From Bacteroidota bacterium (GTDB lineage: Bacteria; Bacteroidota; Bacteroidia; Chitinophagales; Chitinophagaceae): a stretch of 25,917 nucleotides of DNA. The position numbers were made by a program, and so were the translations under genes. Where the stretch lies: the NCBI GenBank assembly GCA_023409975.1, contig JAEYQO010000004.1, forward strand, positions 1 through 25,917, written 5' to 3'. A model generated the notes under the pieces. It did no database searches and was not told the DNA's origin. It saw only the letters and a program-made list of their open reading frames with translations. Below, one piece after another: positions 8,448 to 16,315 of the stretch. Every line of letters starts with the position of its first letter. The first letter of the stretch is position 1.

Positions 8448-9263
8448 TTACGAAAGTCTAACTGTGCCTCTATCGGTGGCGGCTATTGTGTCGGGATGAA
8501 AGTATGCCTTAGGGGTAATACCTGAAAACTGTTTAAAATCGTGGCTGAAATGAGCTTCATCATAATAACCAAAATCAAAAGCGATATCGAAAAGACGTTT
8601 CTCTTGAAATGGTTTGTTGAGAAGTGAATTAAATCTTGCTATTCGTAGAAACTGTTTGGGACTAAACCCTGAAAATTCTTTGAACCTCCTTTCAAACTGT
8701 CGTATCGATAAGAAATGGTTTGAAGCCAATGTTTTTACGGTAATATTTGTGCATGCACTTGAAATGGCTTTAATGGAAGAACATATAGCTGTAAACTCTG
8801 CCCTGATGTTTTTCAGCCGTGCTTCAAAAAAATCAGAAACAATTTCTATCCGTTGCATGTTTCCAGAAGCCATCATTATTTTCTCTTCCAACTCTTCACC
8901 TGGCTTACCACAGAGCGTTTTTATATCGACTGACTGGCCAGTAAGTTCATTCGCAGGAACCCCAAACAGTTGTGGAATAGCGTAGGGATACAAATAAAAT
9001 CCGAAGACACCGAAGTCCGTATTTGATGCAATTTCGCTTGTTGTCTGAGTTTGTCCGTAAATGCCCGAACATAATTTTTCTTCATTTTTTAAAGCAGCCT
9101 TAAATCTGAATTTTCCCTTGTAACAGAAAACCACTTCGCAGCAATGATGCGCAAAAGAGTGATGTATAAAGGGCTTATCTGTGGCTGCATTTAATTCCAA
9201 GTACCAGAAATGCCTAATGTAGTCGGCAAGATGTAGCGGTGGCTTTATGACTTGAAAATCCAT
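8448..9263 (-). CDS. AraC-family transcriptional regulator
   Basis: 271 residues. The N-terminal ~115 residues (starting FQVIKPPLHLADYIRHFWYLE) match the DUF6597-type sensing domain found in many Bacteroidota AraC proteins. The C-terminal part (residues ~174-256) is a standard double helix-turn-helix: ITVKTLASNHFLSIRQFERRF forms the first, and DIAFDFGYYDEAHFSHDFKQF followed by GITPKAYF forms the second with the family signature. It is expected to be a cytoplasmic, effector-dependent DNA-binding regulator. The neighbouring membrane protein gene, read in the same direction 67 bases downstream, is a plausible but unproven target. Confidence 0.9.
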   Translation of the reverse strand: MDFQVIKPPLHLADYIRHFWYLELNAATDKPFIHHSFAHHCCEVVFCYKGKFRFKAALKNEEKLCSGIYGQTQTTSEIASNTDFGVFGFYLYPYAIPQLFGVPANELTGQSVDIKTLCGKPGEELEEKIMMASGNMQRIEIVSDFFEARLKNIRAEFTAICSSIKAISSACTNITVKTLASNHFLSIRQFERRFKEFSGFSPKQFLRIARFNSLLNKPFQEKRLFDIAFDFGYYDEAHFSHDFKQFSGITPKAYFHPDTIAATDRGTVRLS

Positions 9264-9364
9264 TTTTTCGGTAGTTTAAATTCTATAGTTGAAAGTTACG
9301 CTTCAGAATTGTGAAGTTGATTAAAACCTCTCTGCACAGTATCATTTTTGGAGTAGCACACTTG

Positions 9365-9550
9365 TTATTGCTGCTCCAAAATTTCTGATGCAGTTTTATT
9401 ACCTATTTGGTCTGCCAATCCTACAAGCAATCTGCCATTTATGTTATATTCTTGTCTTTGGTTAATCCTTGTTTCGTTAATAGGAACTTCTGCCCCAGAA
9501 CCGTAAGAAATGGCTCTATAACCTACAGCTAATTTTTCTACTATATCCAA
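9365..9550 (-). pseudogene. fragmentary ORF next to the tRNA
   Basis: 61 codons from a TTG, closed upstream by a TAG two codons earlier, with no ATG start. The product (containing VGYRAISYGSGAEVPINE and LLVGLADQIGNKTASEIL) has protein-like composition and looks like the C-terminal end of something larger. I recognise no family. Being short, without a good start and close to an integration boundary, it is most likely the remnant of a truncated gene. A genuine small gene with a TTG start cannot be excluded. Confidence 0.3.
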
Positions 9551-9697
9551 ATACAGCTAAGAGCAAAGTTTGAACTTGTGGTTCGTAGAGCGGATACATC
9601 GAAAAAGATCATCTATTTTAAGCCACAAAAGCCCTTACCACACTGCCTATCAATACCGGGGTGGGTCAACACCGCGGAATAATGCGTCAACATGAAC

Positions 9698-9754
9698 GGA
9701 AACAACAAAGCCTGTAAATCAATGTTTACAGGCTTTGAAGGTGCTATATGGTTG

Positions 9755-9769
<15 letters not shown>
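9698..9769. repeat. direct repeat copy 2, overlapping the 3' end of tRNA-Lys
   Basis: Same-orientation match to 2050-2123. It covers the tRNA 3' end (TGGTTCCGTAGGG at 9755-9767), the spacer GAAGGTGCTATAT, and the inverted repeat AAGCCTGTAAA / TTTACAGGCTT. Because the complete tRNA is here, this is the functional side of the presumed integration site. Confidence 0.75.
9708..9735 (-). terminator. tRNA-Lys terminator
   Basis: A perfect 11-bp inverted repeat (AAGCCTGTAAA, loop TCAATG, TTTACAGGCTT) lies 20 bases past the tRNA 3' end. In the tRNA direction it is followed by the T-rich TGTTGTTTCC. The same hairpin, with one extra T, recurs at 2061-2089 in the other repeat copy. Confidence 0.6.
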
Positions 9770-9827
<58 letters not shown>

Positions 9828-9838
9828 TCAACAGGCTG

Positions 9839-9846
9839 CAAATATA
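9839..9846 (-). promoter_or_regulatory. Bacteroidota -7 box for tRNA-Lys
   Basis: TATATTTG on the minus strand matches TAnnTTTG exactly and lies 11 bases upstream of the mature tRNA 5' end, a usual distance for a tRNA promoter. The -33 element is not clear. Confidence 0.65.
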
Positions 9847-9917
9847 CAGGATCAGCGTTTTTGTAACACATTTTTGTGGCTGGCACAATATTATCCCTTC
9901 CTTTCCTAAACTGAACA

Positions 9918-10370
9918 ATGAATCTGGTACCCTCGCTTTTAGGCGGCTTAGCAGGAGCTCTTACAGTCACGCTGGTTCATGAGCTCATGAAGAATACAGT
10001 TGAAGACGCTCCCAGAATGGACAAGCTGGGCATGGAAGCCATCGATGAATCCCTGGATGCTGCCGGTCAGCCCAGCCCCTCCCAGCCAACACTGTTTAAA
10101 GCCGCTTTTGCCGGAGAACTGATCAGCAATACTTTATACTACGCGCTGGCCGGTATCGGCAAAAGGAAAACAGCAACCCGGAAGGGTGGTCTTCTCGGAT
10201 TGGCCGCCGGTATGGGGAGTATCTTCCTACCCAAACCCCTGGGCCTGAACAGCGCTCATAGCAACAGGACTAAAAAGACGCAATTACTGGCCCTGGGCCT
10301 TTACCTGCTTGGCGGACTTGTGGCGGCGAAGGTGACGGCAGCGCTCGACAGCGCAGCAGAACACGATTAA
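9918..10370 (+). CDS. small conserved-looking membrane protein
   Basis: 150 residues from ATG 9918. Hydrophobic segments occur at residues ~4-20 (LLGGLAGALTVTLVHEL), ~60-80, ~89-104 and ~125-140 (LLALGLYLLGGLVAAKVTAAL), with a Pro/Asp-rich soluble loop around residues 30-58. It may be a membrane-embedded protein with four short helices. I do not recognise a named family. It is the first gene on the core side of the tRNA, and its higher G+C matches the right-hand genes. Its stop codon overlaps the stop of the convergent helicase gene by three bases. Confidence 0.6.
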   Translation: MNLVPSLLGGLAGALTVTLVHELMKNTVEDAPRMDKLGMEAIDESLDAAGQPSPSQPTLFKAAFAGELISNTLYYALAGIGKRKTATRKGGLLGLAAGMGSIFLPKPLGLNSAHSNRTKKTQLLALGLYLLGGLVAAKVTAALDSAAEHD

Positions 10371-12259
10371 GTCATCCATTCCCAGGCGCTCTGGTACCCA
10401 TCTATGCTTCTGGCATACTCGATAAAATCGTCGTAAAAAGGGAACTGGCTCAGTGTGGCGCTATCACCCACAACCACCAGCTTTTTCCGGGCCCGCGTCA
10501 TGGCAACGTTCATTCTCCTGATCTCTGACAAGAATCCTATGCTGCCCTCCATGTTGCTTCTGGTCAGGCTGATGTATACAATGTCCCGCTCCTGTCCCTG
10601 AAAACTATCTATGGTGTTCACATCCAACATATGTCCAGACTGGTGAAGACCGGACCGCTCCAGCAGCATCTGCTGCATCAGTTCTACCTGCCGGCGGTAT
10701 GGTGCGATCACGGCCACTGTTAGCGCAGGGGTTTTTCCTGTGTAGGTATTCAATAATGCTTCCAGGTGGCGAAACATCAGCTCTGCTTCCTCCGGATTTG
10801 AAATAGCGGTTCCTTCCTGTAACTCCTCAAACCCGCACCCCGCCGTGTCAATGAATACCACCGGCACATCTGCTTCAGTAATCTTCCGGTCAGCTACCGA
10901 CGCATCTGCTTTCAGTTTTCCTGAATACAGTTCTTTCGATGGAAAATCCATGATCTGCCGGTTCATCCGGTACTGTACTTCCAGCATCGTCACGGCAGAA
11001 GGATGGGTGCCGGCCAGTTTTTCCAGCAAAGTTTCGGACAGGCCTCCTGCTGCTGCCGCTTCAGACTTGATAGTTGGTGGTAGCTGCAGATGATCACCAG
11101 CCAGCACCAGTTTCTCTCCTTTGAGGATCGGAATCCAGCAGGAGGGCTCCAGTGCCTGTCCGGCTTCATCAATAACGACGGTCTTGTACCGAAAGTCTCT
11201 TATTGAATAATGGTTGGCTCCGACAGGGGTGGCCGTGACTACTTGTGTGTCGCGCAATATTTCCTGCAATTGCGCCTCTTCGATCTGTTCCACGTGTTGG
11301 AGCAGACTACGTGCCTCGTTGAAGAGCGCCTTCCGCTGCTCTCTTTCCGCCTTTCCAAACTGGCGTTTATACCGGTGGGCCATATCCCGAAAGGCAGCAG
11401 CCTGCTTCCGCAGCTTTTTTACTTCTTTGGTTCTGGAATGTCCTGCCAGTCTGCCATCGATCGTCAGCGCCTGGAGGTGGTCGGATACCCTGACCGGATT
11501 ACCAATTCGCAGGACCTGCAAGCCCGCGTCCGCCAGTCGTTCAGTGAGCAGATCGACGGCAGTATTACTGGGCGCAGTTACCAGAACGGGGCCACCATCT
11601 CTTTCGACAAGCTCACGGATGGCCGCTACCAGTGTCGTTGTCTTTCCTGTACCTGGAGGACCATGGACAATCGCCAGGTCTTCTGAGGAAAGGATCGATC
11701 GCACCGCCTCATTCTGAACTTCATTCAGTGAGGATAAACCATCGAAAGCAACCTTGCCAAAGTCTGGTGATTCCTTGCCCGTGAGCACCCTTACCAGTCT
11801 TCCGGCATCTTTTCTTTCCTGTATGGCTTCAGCAGCCCGCAGAGCAGCCTCCATCTCCTGATATCCGTATTCGTCGAACAGCACGTCCACTCCCAGCTTT
11901 CCGTCCCGCGCCCAGTCCGGAAGTTCTTCGATCCTGAGGTTCAACCTGAGACGGTCTCCCGATTGCCAGCCAATGATACCGTCGACGAAGTCCTGCTGCG
12001 GGTCGTGGTTTGAGAAGAGCCTTGCCGGACTTCCGAACCTTAGTTGATGGGGCAGATCCTGGTGCGTGGTACGTTCCAACTCCACCGCGAGGTAATCACC
12101 TCGCAGCGGTTCAGTATTCCGGATCGCTACAGGATACCAGGTCAGACCATTTGTTCTCCGGTCCCTGGCCGATAGCCGTTCCATCTGCTCCCTGTAGTTC
12201 CGACGATCCTCGTCCCTTTCAAGTTGTAATAAACTGAGCTGCTGTTTGAAATAATCCAT
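10367..12259 (-). CDS. UPF1/IGHMBP2-like SF1B helicase
   Basis: 630 residues from ATG 12259. The frame stays open upstream to 12589 but that extension overlaps trmN6 and has unrelated composition, so it is not used. Motifs in order: N-terminal OB-like/stalk region (~1-180); Q-motif-like LNEVQNEAV (179-186); Walker A GPPGTGKT (200-207); APSNTAVD (~229-236); Walker B DEAG (364-367); AGDHLQLPP (387-395); QYRMN (429-433); SFQGQERDIV (552-561); MNVAMTRAR (583-591). This complete set defines a superfamily 1B 5'-3' RNA/DNA helicase of the UPF1/IGHMBP2/Dna2-like type. The bacterial role is not well defined. It lies 50 bases after trmN6 on the same strand, so it may share the tsaD transcript. Confidence 0.9.
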   Translation of the reverse strand: MDYFKQQLSLLQLERDEDRRNYREQMERLSARDRRTNGLTWYPVAIRNTEPLRGDYLAVELERTTHQDLPHQLRFGSPARLFSNHDPQQDFVDGIIGWQSGDRLRLNLRIEELPDWARDGKLGVDVLFDEYGYQEMEAALRAAEAIQERKDAGRLVRVLTGKESPDFGKVAFDGLSSLNEVQNEAVRSILSSEDLAIVHGPPGTGKTTTLVAAIRELVERDGGPVLVTAPSNTAVDLLTERLADAGLQVLRIGNPVRVSDHLQALTIDGRLAGHSRTKEVKKLRKQAAAFRDMAHRYKRQFGKAEREQRKALFNEARSLLQHVEQIEEAQLQEILRDTQVVTATPVGANHYSIRDFRYKTVVIDEAGQALEPSCWIPILKGEKLVLAGDHLQLPPTIKSEAAAAGGLSETLLEKLAGTHPSAVTMLEVQYRMNRQIMDFPSKELYSGKLKADASVADRKITEADVPVVFIDTAGCGFEELQEGTAISNPEEAELMFRHLEALLNTYTGKTPALTVAVIAPYRRQVELMQQMLLERSGLHQSGHMLDVNTIDSFQGQERDIVYISLTRSNMEGSIGFLSEIRRMNVAMTRARKKLVVVGDSATLSQFPFYDDFIEYARSIDGYQSAWEWMT

Positions 12260-12309
12260 CCACCCACAAAAGTAGGCCCCGGGGAGCTTTTTCTGCGTAC
12301 TGCAACACC

Positions 12310-13020
12310 TCAGAGTTTCAGATAAAACGGGCGCAGCAGGTTCGTAAACTCCGGTGTATAGGCTCCGCTTCTTTCGCGAATCAACAGGTCTTCCTCCTGC
12401 GGATCTGCTGGAATGCGGGAGCAGATATGGACGATCCTGTTGGCACTGGCACCGGGGCGGGGGATGATCCGGAGCTGGTTGAGCGTGTACCAACCATTTT
12501 GGTGTAAGAGTTGTTGCCAGTGGCCAGACTCCGTAACAGGAAGCAGAACAGAAGCTGATCCGCTGCCCGACAGATTCCTGTCGATACATCCGAACAAGTC
12601 TGCCTGAGAAAGGCTGAGTGAGTGTCTGGCCTGGTTTCGCTGAGTGGCCGGACCCAGCAGACTATTATTAAAAAAAGGCGGGTTGCAGATGATGAGATCG
12701 AAAGGACTGGCCGATGTATAGGTTCTGGCATCGCCTTGCCGGATAAGGATTCGCTCCGCAAAGGGAGATGCTACGGCGTTGGATTTAGCCTCTAGCGCGG
12801 CTTCCTGATCCAGCTCCAGAGCCTGAATGAGCAGGGATGGTTGTCGTTGAGCCAGCATGAGACTCAGCAGTCCTGTGCCGCAGCCGATATCCAGGGCCTG
12901 CTTTATGGTACTGTTGACAGGCGTCCAGGCGCCCTGGATGCAGGCATCGGTGCTTACCTTCATGGCCGACCGTTCCTGATGGATGGTAAACTGTTTGAAA
13001 GAAAACCAGGTATTACTCAT
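12310..13020 (-). CDS. trmN6: tRNA1(Val) (adenine-37-N6)-methyltransferase
   Basis: 236 residues, the normal length for the YfiC/TrmN6 family. The SAM-binding motif DIGCGTGLLSL begins at residue 44, and the N6-adenine catalytic motif NPPFF at residue 113. The N-terminus FSFKQFTIHQERSAMKVSTD is typical of the family, where it precedes the fold. The E. coli enzyme methylates A37 of tRNA1(Val). The ATG overlaps the tsaD stop in an ATGA arrangement (13017-13020), implying translational coupling to another A37-modifying enzyme. Confidence 0.9.
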   Translation of the reverse strand: MSNTWFSFKQFTIHQERSAMKVSTDACIQGAWTPVNSTIKQALDIGCGTGLLSLMLAQRQPSLLIQALELDQEAALEAKSNAVASPFAERILIRQGDARTYTSASPFDLIICNPPFFNNSLLGPATQRNQARHSLSLSQADLFGCIDRNLSGSGSASVLLPVTESGHWQQLLHQNGWYTLNQLRIIPRPGASANRIVHICSRIPADPQEEDLLIRERSGAYTPEFTNLLRPFYLKL

Positions 13021-14027
13021 GTCCAGGCAGCTCTGGCGGAGGGGCTGATCTCCAGGTCGGTGAAATCCTGTTTGAGGTATTTATGATATGCTGTAATGCC
13101 GATCATCGCTGCGTTGTCCGTACAGTATTCAAACGCGGGAACGAATACCTTCCAGCCCTTTCTGGCCCCTGTCTCTACGAGGGCTTTCCGCAGACCGGTG
13201 TTGGCGGATACGCCTCCGGCGATGCCTATGTCGCGGATACCCAGTTCATTTGCAGCCTTCTCAAGCTTGAGCATCAGCGTACGGATAATCGTATACTGTA
13301 CAGAGGCGCAGATATCAGCAAGATTCTTAGACACAAAATTGGGGTCTTCCTTTTTCTGCTTCTGCAGGAAATAGAGAATGGAGGTTTTGATACCGCTGAA
13401 GCTGAAGTCGTAGTTTTTCATATCCGCAACCGGAAAGCTAAACCTCAGAGGATCACCTTCGGCAGCATATTTGTCTACCAGCGGACCGCCAGGGTAGGGA
13501 AGTCCCAGCATTTTTGCTGTCTTATCAAAAGCTTCACCCGCAGCATCATCGATCGTAGTGCCGAGCACTTCCATATCGAGGTAGTCACGAACGAGGACGA
13601 TCTGGGTATGTCCACCGGAAACTGTCAGGCAAAGGAAAGGGAATGAAGGTTTGGGATCATCGATCCAGTGTGCCAGCACATGTGCCTGCATATGGTGTAC
13701 TGCGATGAGCGGCAAGTTCCTGGCCTGTGCAAAAGCCTTGGCAAAGCAGGCGCCCACCAGCAAGGACCCGATGAGTCCCGGGGCCTGTGTGAAGGCTACG
13801 GCGCTCAATTCCTCCTTTGCGACTCCGGCGGCTTGCAGGGCCTGATCGACCACGGGTGCAATCTTTTGCATATGGGCTCTGGATGCCATTTCGGGAACAA
13901 CCCCGCCGTACTGTTCATGGATCTTTTGAGTCGCAATCAGATTACTTAACACCTTACCATCCCTGATGATTGCCGCACTGGTTTCATCGCAGGAGGATTC
14001 TATTGCAAGTATGGTCGTACGCTTCAT
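13017..14027 (-). CDS. tsaD: tRNA threonylcarbamoyladenosine (t6A37) transferase subunit
   Basis: 336 residues, full family length. It belongs to the ASKHA (Kae1/TsaD) fold. The N-terminal ATP-site strand ILAIESSCDETS (residues 6-17) is intact, as are the metal-binding HHMQAH (111-116), SGGHTQ (137-142) and the C-terminal GGVSAN. TsaD transfers the threonylcarbamoyl group to A37 of ANN-decoding tRNAs, together with TsaB and TsaE, which are not in this window. It is first in a minus-strand run with trmN6 (4-base overlap) and the helicase. The ATG at 14027 is well placed, and the 294-base region upstream is shared with the divergent MATE gene. Confidence 0.97.
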   Translation of the reverse strand: MKRTTILAIESSCDETSAAIIRDGKVLSNLIATQKIHEQYGGVVPEMASRAHMQKIAPVVDQALQAAGVAKEELSAVAFTQAPGLIGSLLVGACFAKAFAQARNLPLIAVHHMQAHVLAHWIDDPKPSFPFLCLTVSGGHTQIVLVRDYLDMEVLGTTIDDAAGEAFDKTAKMLGLPYPGGPLVDKYAAEGDPLRFSFPVADMKNYDFSFSGIKTSILYFLQKQKKEDPNFVSKNLADICASVQYTIIRTLMLKLEKAANELGIRDIGIAGGVSANTGLRKALVETGARKGWKVFVPAFEYCTDNAAMIGITAYHKYLKQDFTDLEISPSARAAWT

Positions 14028-14159
14028 GTTCTAAGCTGATGCCTGAAAGTTGATCGGGTAATTGACCGTTTGTAACGGGTCTGATAATACCACCGCAATA
14101 TTACGGTATTGAAGTTGAGTCGTCCGGGTTGGTATCTGAAAAAATAATTGTCCAACGAA

Positions 14160-14188
14160 TTTGTAAAAGAGGAAAAAATCTATATTTG
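14160..14188 (+). promoter_or_regulatory. Bacteroidota promoter for the MATE gene
   Basis: TTTG at 14160-14163 and TATATTTG at 14181-14188, separated by 17 bases, fit the -33 TTTG / -7 TAnnTTTG consensus. Transcription would begin near 14195, leaving a leader of ~127 bases before the ATG at 14322. The leader contains a short hairpin, GCCTGA/TCAGGC (14229-14244). The rest of the 14028-14321 gap shows no gene I would support. Confidence 0.65.
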
Positions 14189-14321
14189 CATCCTTCTTAT
14201 AGTTTTTGTCCATGATCCTCTAGTTTCTGCCTGACTGATCAGGCCTGCCATTCCAGCAACGACGGACCTCACCCGTCGCAAGTCATCATTTTTTTAACCA
14301 CAACAATTCAATTTTTATTTT

Positions 14322-15737
14322 ATGTCGCTTCGCGTCAAACGGACTTCCCGTCTGATCTATTATCTGTCGCTTTTTAAAACAGCTGTTGCCGGAGAGCAGA
14401 AAGAATTTACCTCCGGTAGTATCGATAAAGCCATCTTCATGCTGTCGATACCCATGATCCTGGAAATGATCATGGAGTCGCTCTTTGCTGTCGTAGACGT
14501 GTTCTTTGTTGGAAAACTGGGTGTAGATGCCGTCGCGACAGTAGGTCTTACCGAGTCCATGTTAACGATCATCTACTCACTTGGGATCGGGCTCAGCATG
14601 GCTGCAACCGCCGTTGTCTCAAGGAGAGTTGGGGAAAAGAACCCTGATGCTGCCGCTCATTCCGGTATGCAGGCAATTTATCTGGCCATGGGCGTATCGC
14701 TCCTGATCAGCTTCACCGGGATATTCTTTTCGAAGGAGCTGCTGCTATTGATGGGGGCTTCTACAGAGCTGGTGGAAACGAACTACCGTTATACCCAGAT
14801 CATGCTGGGTAGCAATTTCGTCATCATGTTGCTGTTCATGATCAATGGTGTGTTCCGGGGTGCAGGTGATGCCTCCATTGCTATGCGCTCGCTCTGGCTG
14901 GCCAATATCCTGAACATCCTGCTTTGTCCGACGCTGATCTATGGCTGGGGCCCTTTTCCCGAACTCGGATTAACCGGTGCGGCGCTGGCCACCACCATAG
15001 GCCGTGGTGCCGGCGTGGTGTATCAGTTCTACTATCTTTTTAAAGGTAGGGGTGTCATCAGGGTGCTGCGGAAGCATATGAGCTGGGACTTCCCGGTGAT
15101 CAAAAGTCTGGTGCAGATTGGTGCAGGAGGAACAGCCCAGTTTCTTATCGCCTCTGCGAGCTGGATCTTTCTGATCAGGATCCTGTCTGGTTTCGGTAGC
15201 CAGGCCTTAGCCGGTTATACTATAGCCATCAGGGTGATCGTGTTTGCGATATTACCAGCCTCGGGTATGGCCAATGCAGCAGCCACACTTGTGGGCCAGA
15301 ACCTTGGGGCCCGGCAACCGGAAAGGGCCGAGCAATCCGTATGGAAAACCGCTTTTTATAACATGCTGTTTCTGGGATGCATCAGCATCGTCTTCTTTCT
15401 GGGGGCGAAACCCATCATCAGTTTCTTTAATCAGGAACCTGAAGTGATCCGTTACGGAACACTGTGTCTGAAGATCGTTTGCCTTGGCTATATCTTCTAC
15501 GCCTACGGGATGGTAATCTCCAGTTCGTTCAATGGTGCAGGGGACACAAAAACACCCACAATTTTGAACTTCTTCGGATTCTGGTTGTTTCAGATACCCC
15601 TGGCCTACCTGATAGCTGTTGTCTGGGAAGTGGGCCCGGAAGGAGTTTTCTGGGCCATCTCCATAGCCGAAAGTGCGATTGCGATTGTGGCCATCCTGCT
15701 ATTCAGAAGAGGTACCTGGAAGACCGTTAAAGTCTGA
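14322..15737 (+). CDS. MATE-family multidrug/Na+ antiporter
   Basis: 471 residues with twelve hydrophobic segments in two similar halves, as expected for MATE transporters. The N-terminal half begins around FMLSIPMILEMIMESLFAVVDVFFVGKLG (MATE entry motif), and the second half has the matching AGGTAQFLIASASWIFL region and the ARQPERAEQSVWK loop. It is an inner-membrane exporter of drugs or metabolites driven by Na+ or H+; the substrate cannot be told. ATG 14322 follows an A/T-rich, SD-free stretch, usual for this phylum. It is a single-gene transcript with its own promoter upstream and a strong terminator downstream. Confidence 0.93.
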   Translation: MSLRVKRTSRLIYYLSLFKTAVAGEQKEFTSGSIDKAIFMLSIPMILEMIMESLFAVVDVFFVGKLGVDAVATVGLTESMLTIIYSLGIGLSMAATAVVSRRVGEKNPDAAAHSGMQAIYLAMGVSLLISFTGIFFSKELLLLMGASTELVETNYRYTQIMLGSNFVIMLLFMINGVFRGAGDASIAMRSLWLANILNILLCPTLIYGWGPFPELGLTGAALATTIGRGAGVVYQFYYLFKGRGVIRVLRKHMSWDFPVIKSLVQIGAGGTAQFLIASASWIFLIRILSGFGSQALAGYTIAIRVIVFAILPASGMANAAATLVGQNLGARQPERAEQSVWKTAFYNMLFLGCISIVFFLGAKPIISFFNQEPEVIRYGTLCLKIVCLGYIFYAYGMVISSSFNGAGDTKTPTILNFFGFWLFQIPLAYLIAVVWEVGPEGVFWAISIAESAIAIVAILLFRRGTWKTVKV

Positions 15738-15747
15738 CGAAATGAGC

Positions 15748-15778
15748 GTTCTGGTGTCTTCGGACACCAGAACTTTTT
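15748..15778 (+). terminator. strong intrinsic terminator after the MATE gene
   Basis: A perfect 11-bp stem GTTCTGGTGTC / GACACCAGAAC closed by a UUCG-type loop and followed by TTTTT. It begins 10 bases after the MATE stop, and the T-run touches the rnhA stop codon (15777-15779) on the other strand. It therefore separates two converging genes. Confidence 0.92.
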
Positions 15779-16274
15779 AGAACCGTAGAGTAGCGGAATC
15801 AGAGCCCGTGTTATTTATGCCGTTCTCATACCCCTCGTCGACCAGCCAGTTCCGGCTGTCTGCAGCAGTTGTTGCCAGCACATCACATCGGTTGTTCATG
15901 GGGTTGTCCGCATGACCTTTCACCCAGACAAATCTGATAGAATGCTTTCTGGCTTCTTCTGCATATTGTCGCCACAGGTCGGAATTCTTCTTTCCCTTAA
16001 AACCTGTTCTGAGCCAGTTTCTGAGCCAGCCCTTCTCAACAGCCTCCATTACATATTTGGAGTCCGTATAAACAACGATATCCAAACCAGTACGTGTCAG
16101 GGCCTTTAATGCTGCGATCACAGCCATCAGTTCCATGCGGTTATTAGTCGTCAGGCGGAATCCCTGAGAGAGTTCTTTATACGATTTACCCCACTGCAGG
16201 ATGACACCATAGCCTCCGGGACCGGGATTACCTCTGGCTGCTCCATCCGTATAGATTGTTAACTGTTGTGACAT
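15777..16274 (-). CDS. rnhA: ribonuclease HI
   Basis: 165 residues; the RNase HI core spans about 1-148, with a short extra C-terminal tail. The catalytic carboxylates are all visible: D10 (IYTDGA), E48 (NRMELM), D71 (VYTDSK) and D131 (NRCDVLA), as is the flexible-loop histidine in WVKGHADNP (H121). It cleaves the RNA strand of RNA/DNA hybrids (R-loops, Okazaki primers) in the cytoplasm. It is divergent from mqnA with 41 bases between the starts, and a -7 box (16303-16310) lies upstream. Confidence 0.96.
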   Translation of the reverse strand: MSQQLTIYTDGAARGNPGPGGYGVILQWGKSYKELSQGFRLTTNNRMELMAVIAALKALTRTGLDIVVYTDSKYVMEAVEKGWLRNWLRTGFKGKKNSDLWRQYAEEARKHSIRFVWVKGHADNPMNNRCDVLATTAADSRNWLVDEGYENGINNTGSDSATLRF

Positions 16275-16290
16275 TCGAACCCGATCCCAG

Positions 16291-16298
16291 TATCTTTG
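16291..16298 (+). promoter_or_regulatory. -7 box for mqnA
   Basis: TATCTTTG matches TAnnTTTG exactly. It predicts transcription from about 16305, 11 bases before the TTG proposed as the mqnA start. The -33 element is not clear. Confidence 0.55.
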
Positions 16299-16302
16299 CC
16301 GC

Positions 16303-16310
16303 CAAAAATA
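16303..16310 (-). promoter_or_regulatory. -7 box for rnhA
   Basis: On the minus strand this reads TATTTTTG, an exact TAnnTTTG match. It is placed to start transcription near 16296, 22 bases upstream of the rnhA ATG. It overlaps the predicted start region of mqnA. Confidence 0.5.
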
Positions 16311-16315
16311 GACGA

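Noticed and set aside
1..9750. CRISPR array, restriction-modification or other defence system in the accessory half
   Set aside because: No regularly spaced repeats and no nuclease, methyltransferase or defence-type ATPase frames were found there; the only conflict-type system seen is the toxin cluster.
12260..12589. 110-codon N-terminal extension of the helicase frame
   Set aside because: It overlaps the strongly supported trmN6 gene and is rich in Cys, Pro and Arg, unlike helicase N-termini. ATG 12259 gives a normal family protein.
14031..14213. 60-codon minus-strand frame upstream of tsaD
   Set aside because: It lies over the MATE promoter region, has no family signature and reads like AT-rich intergenic DNA.
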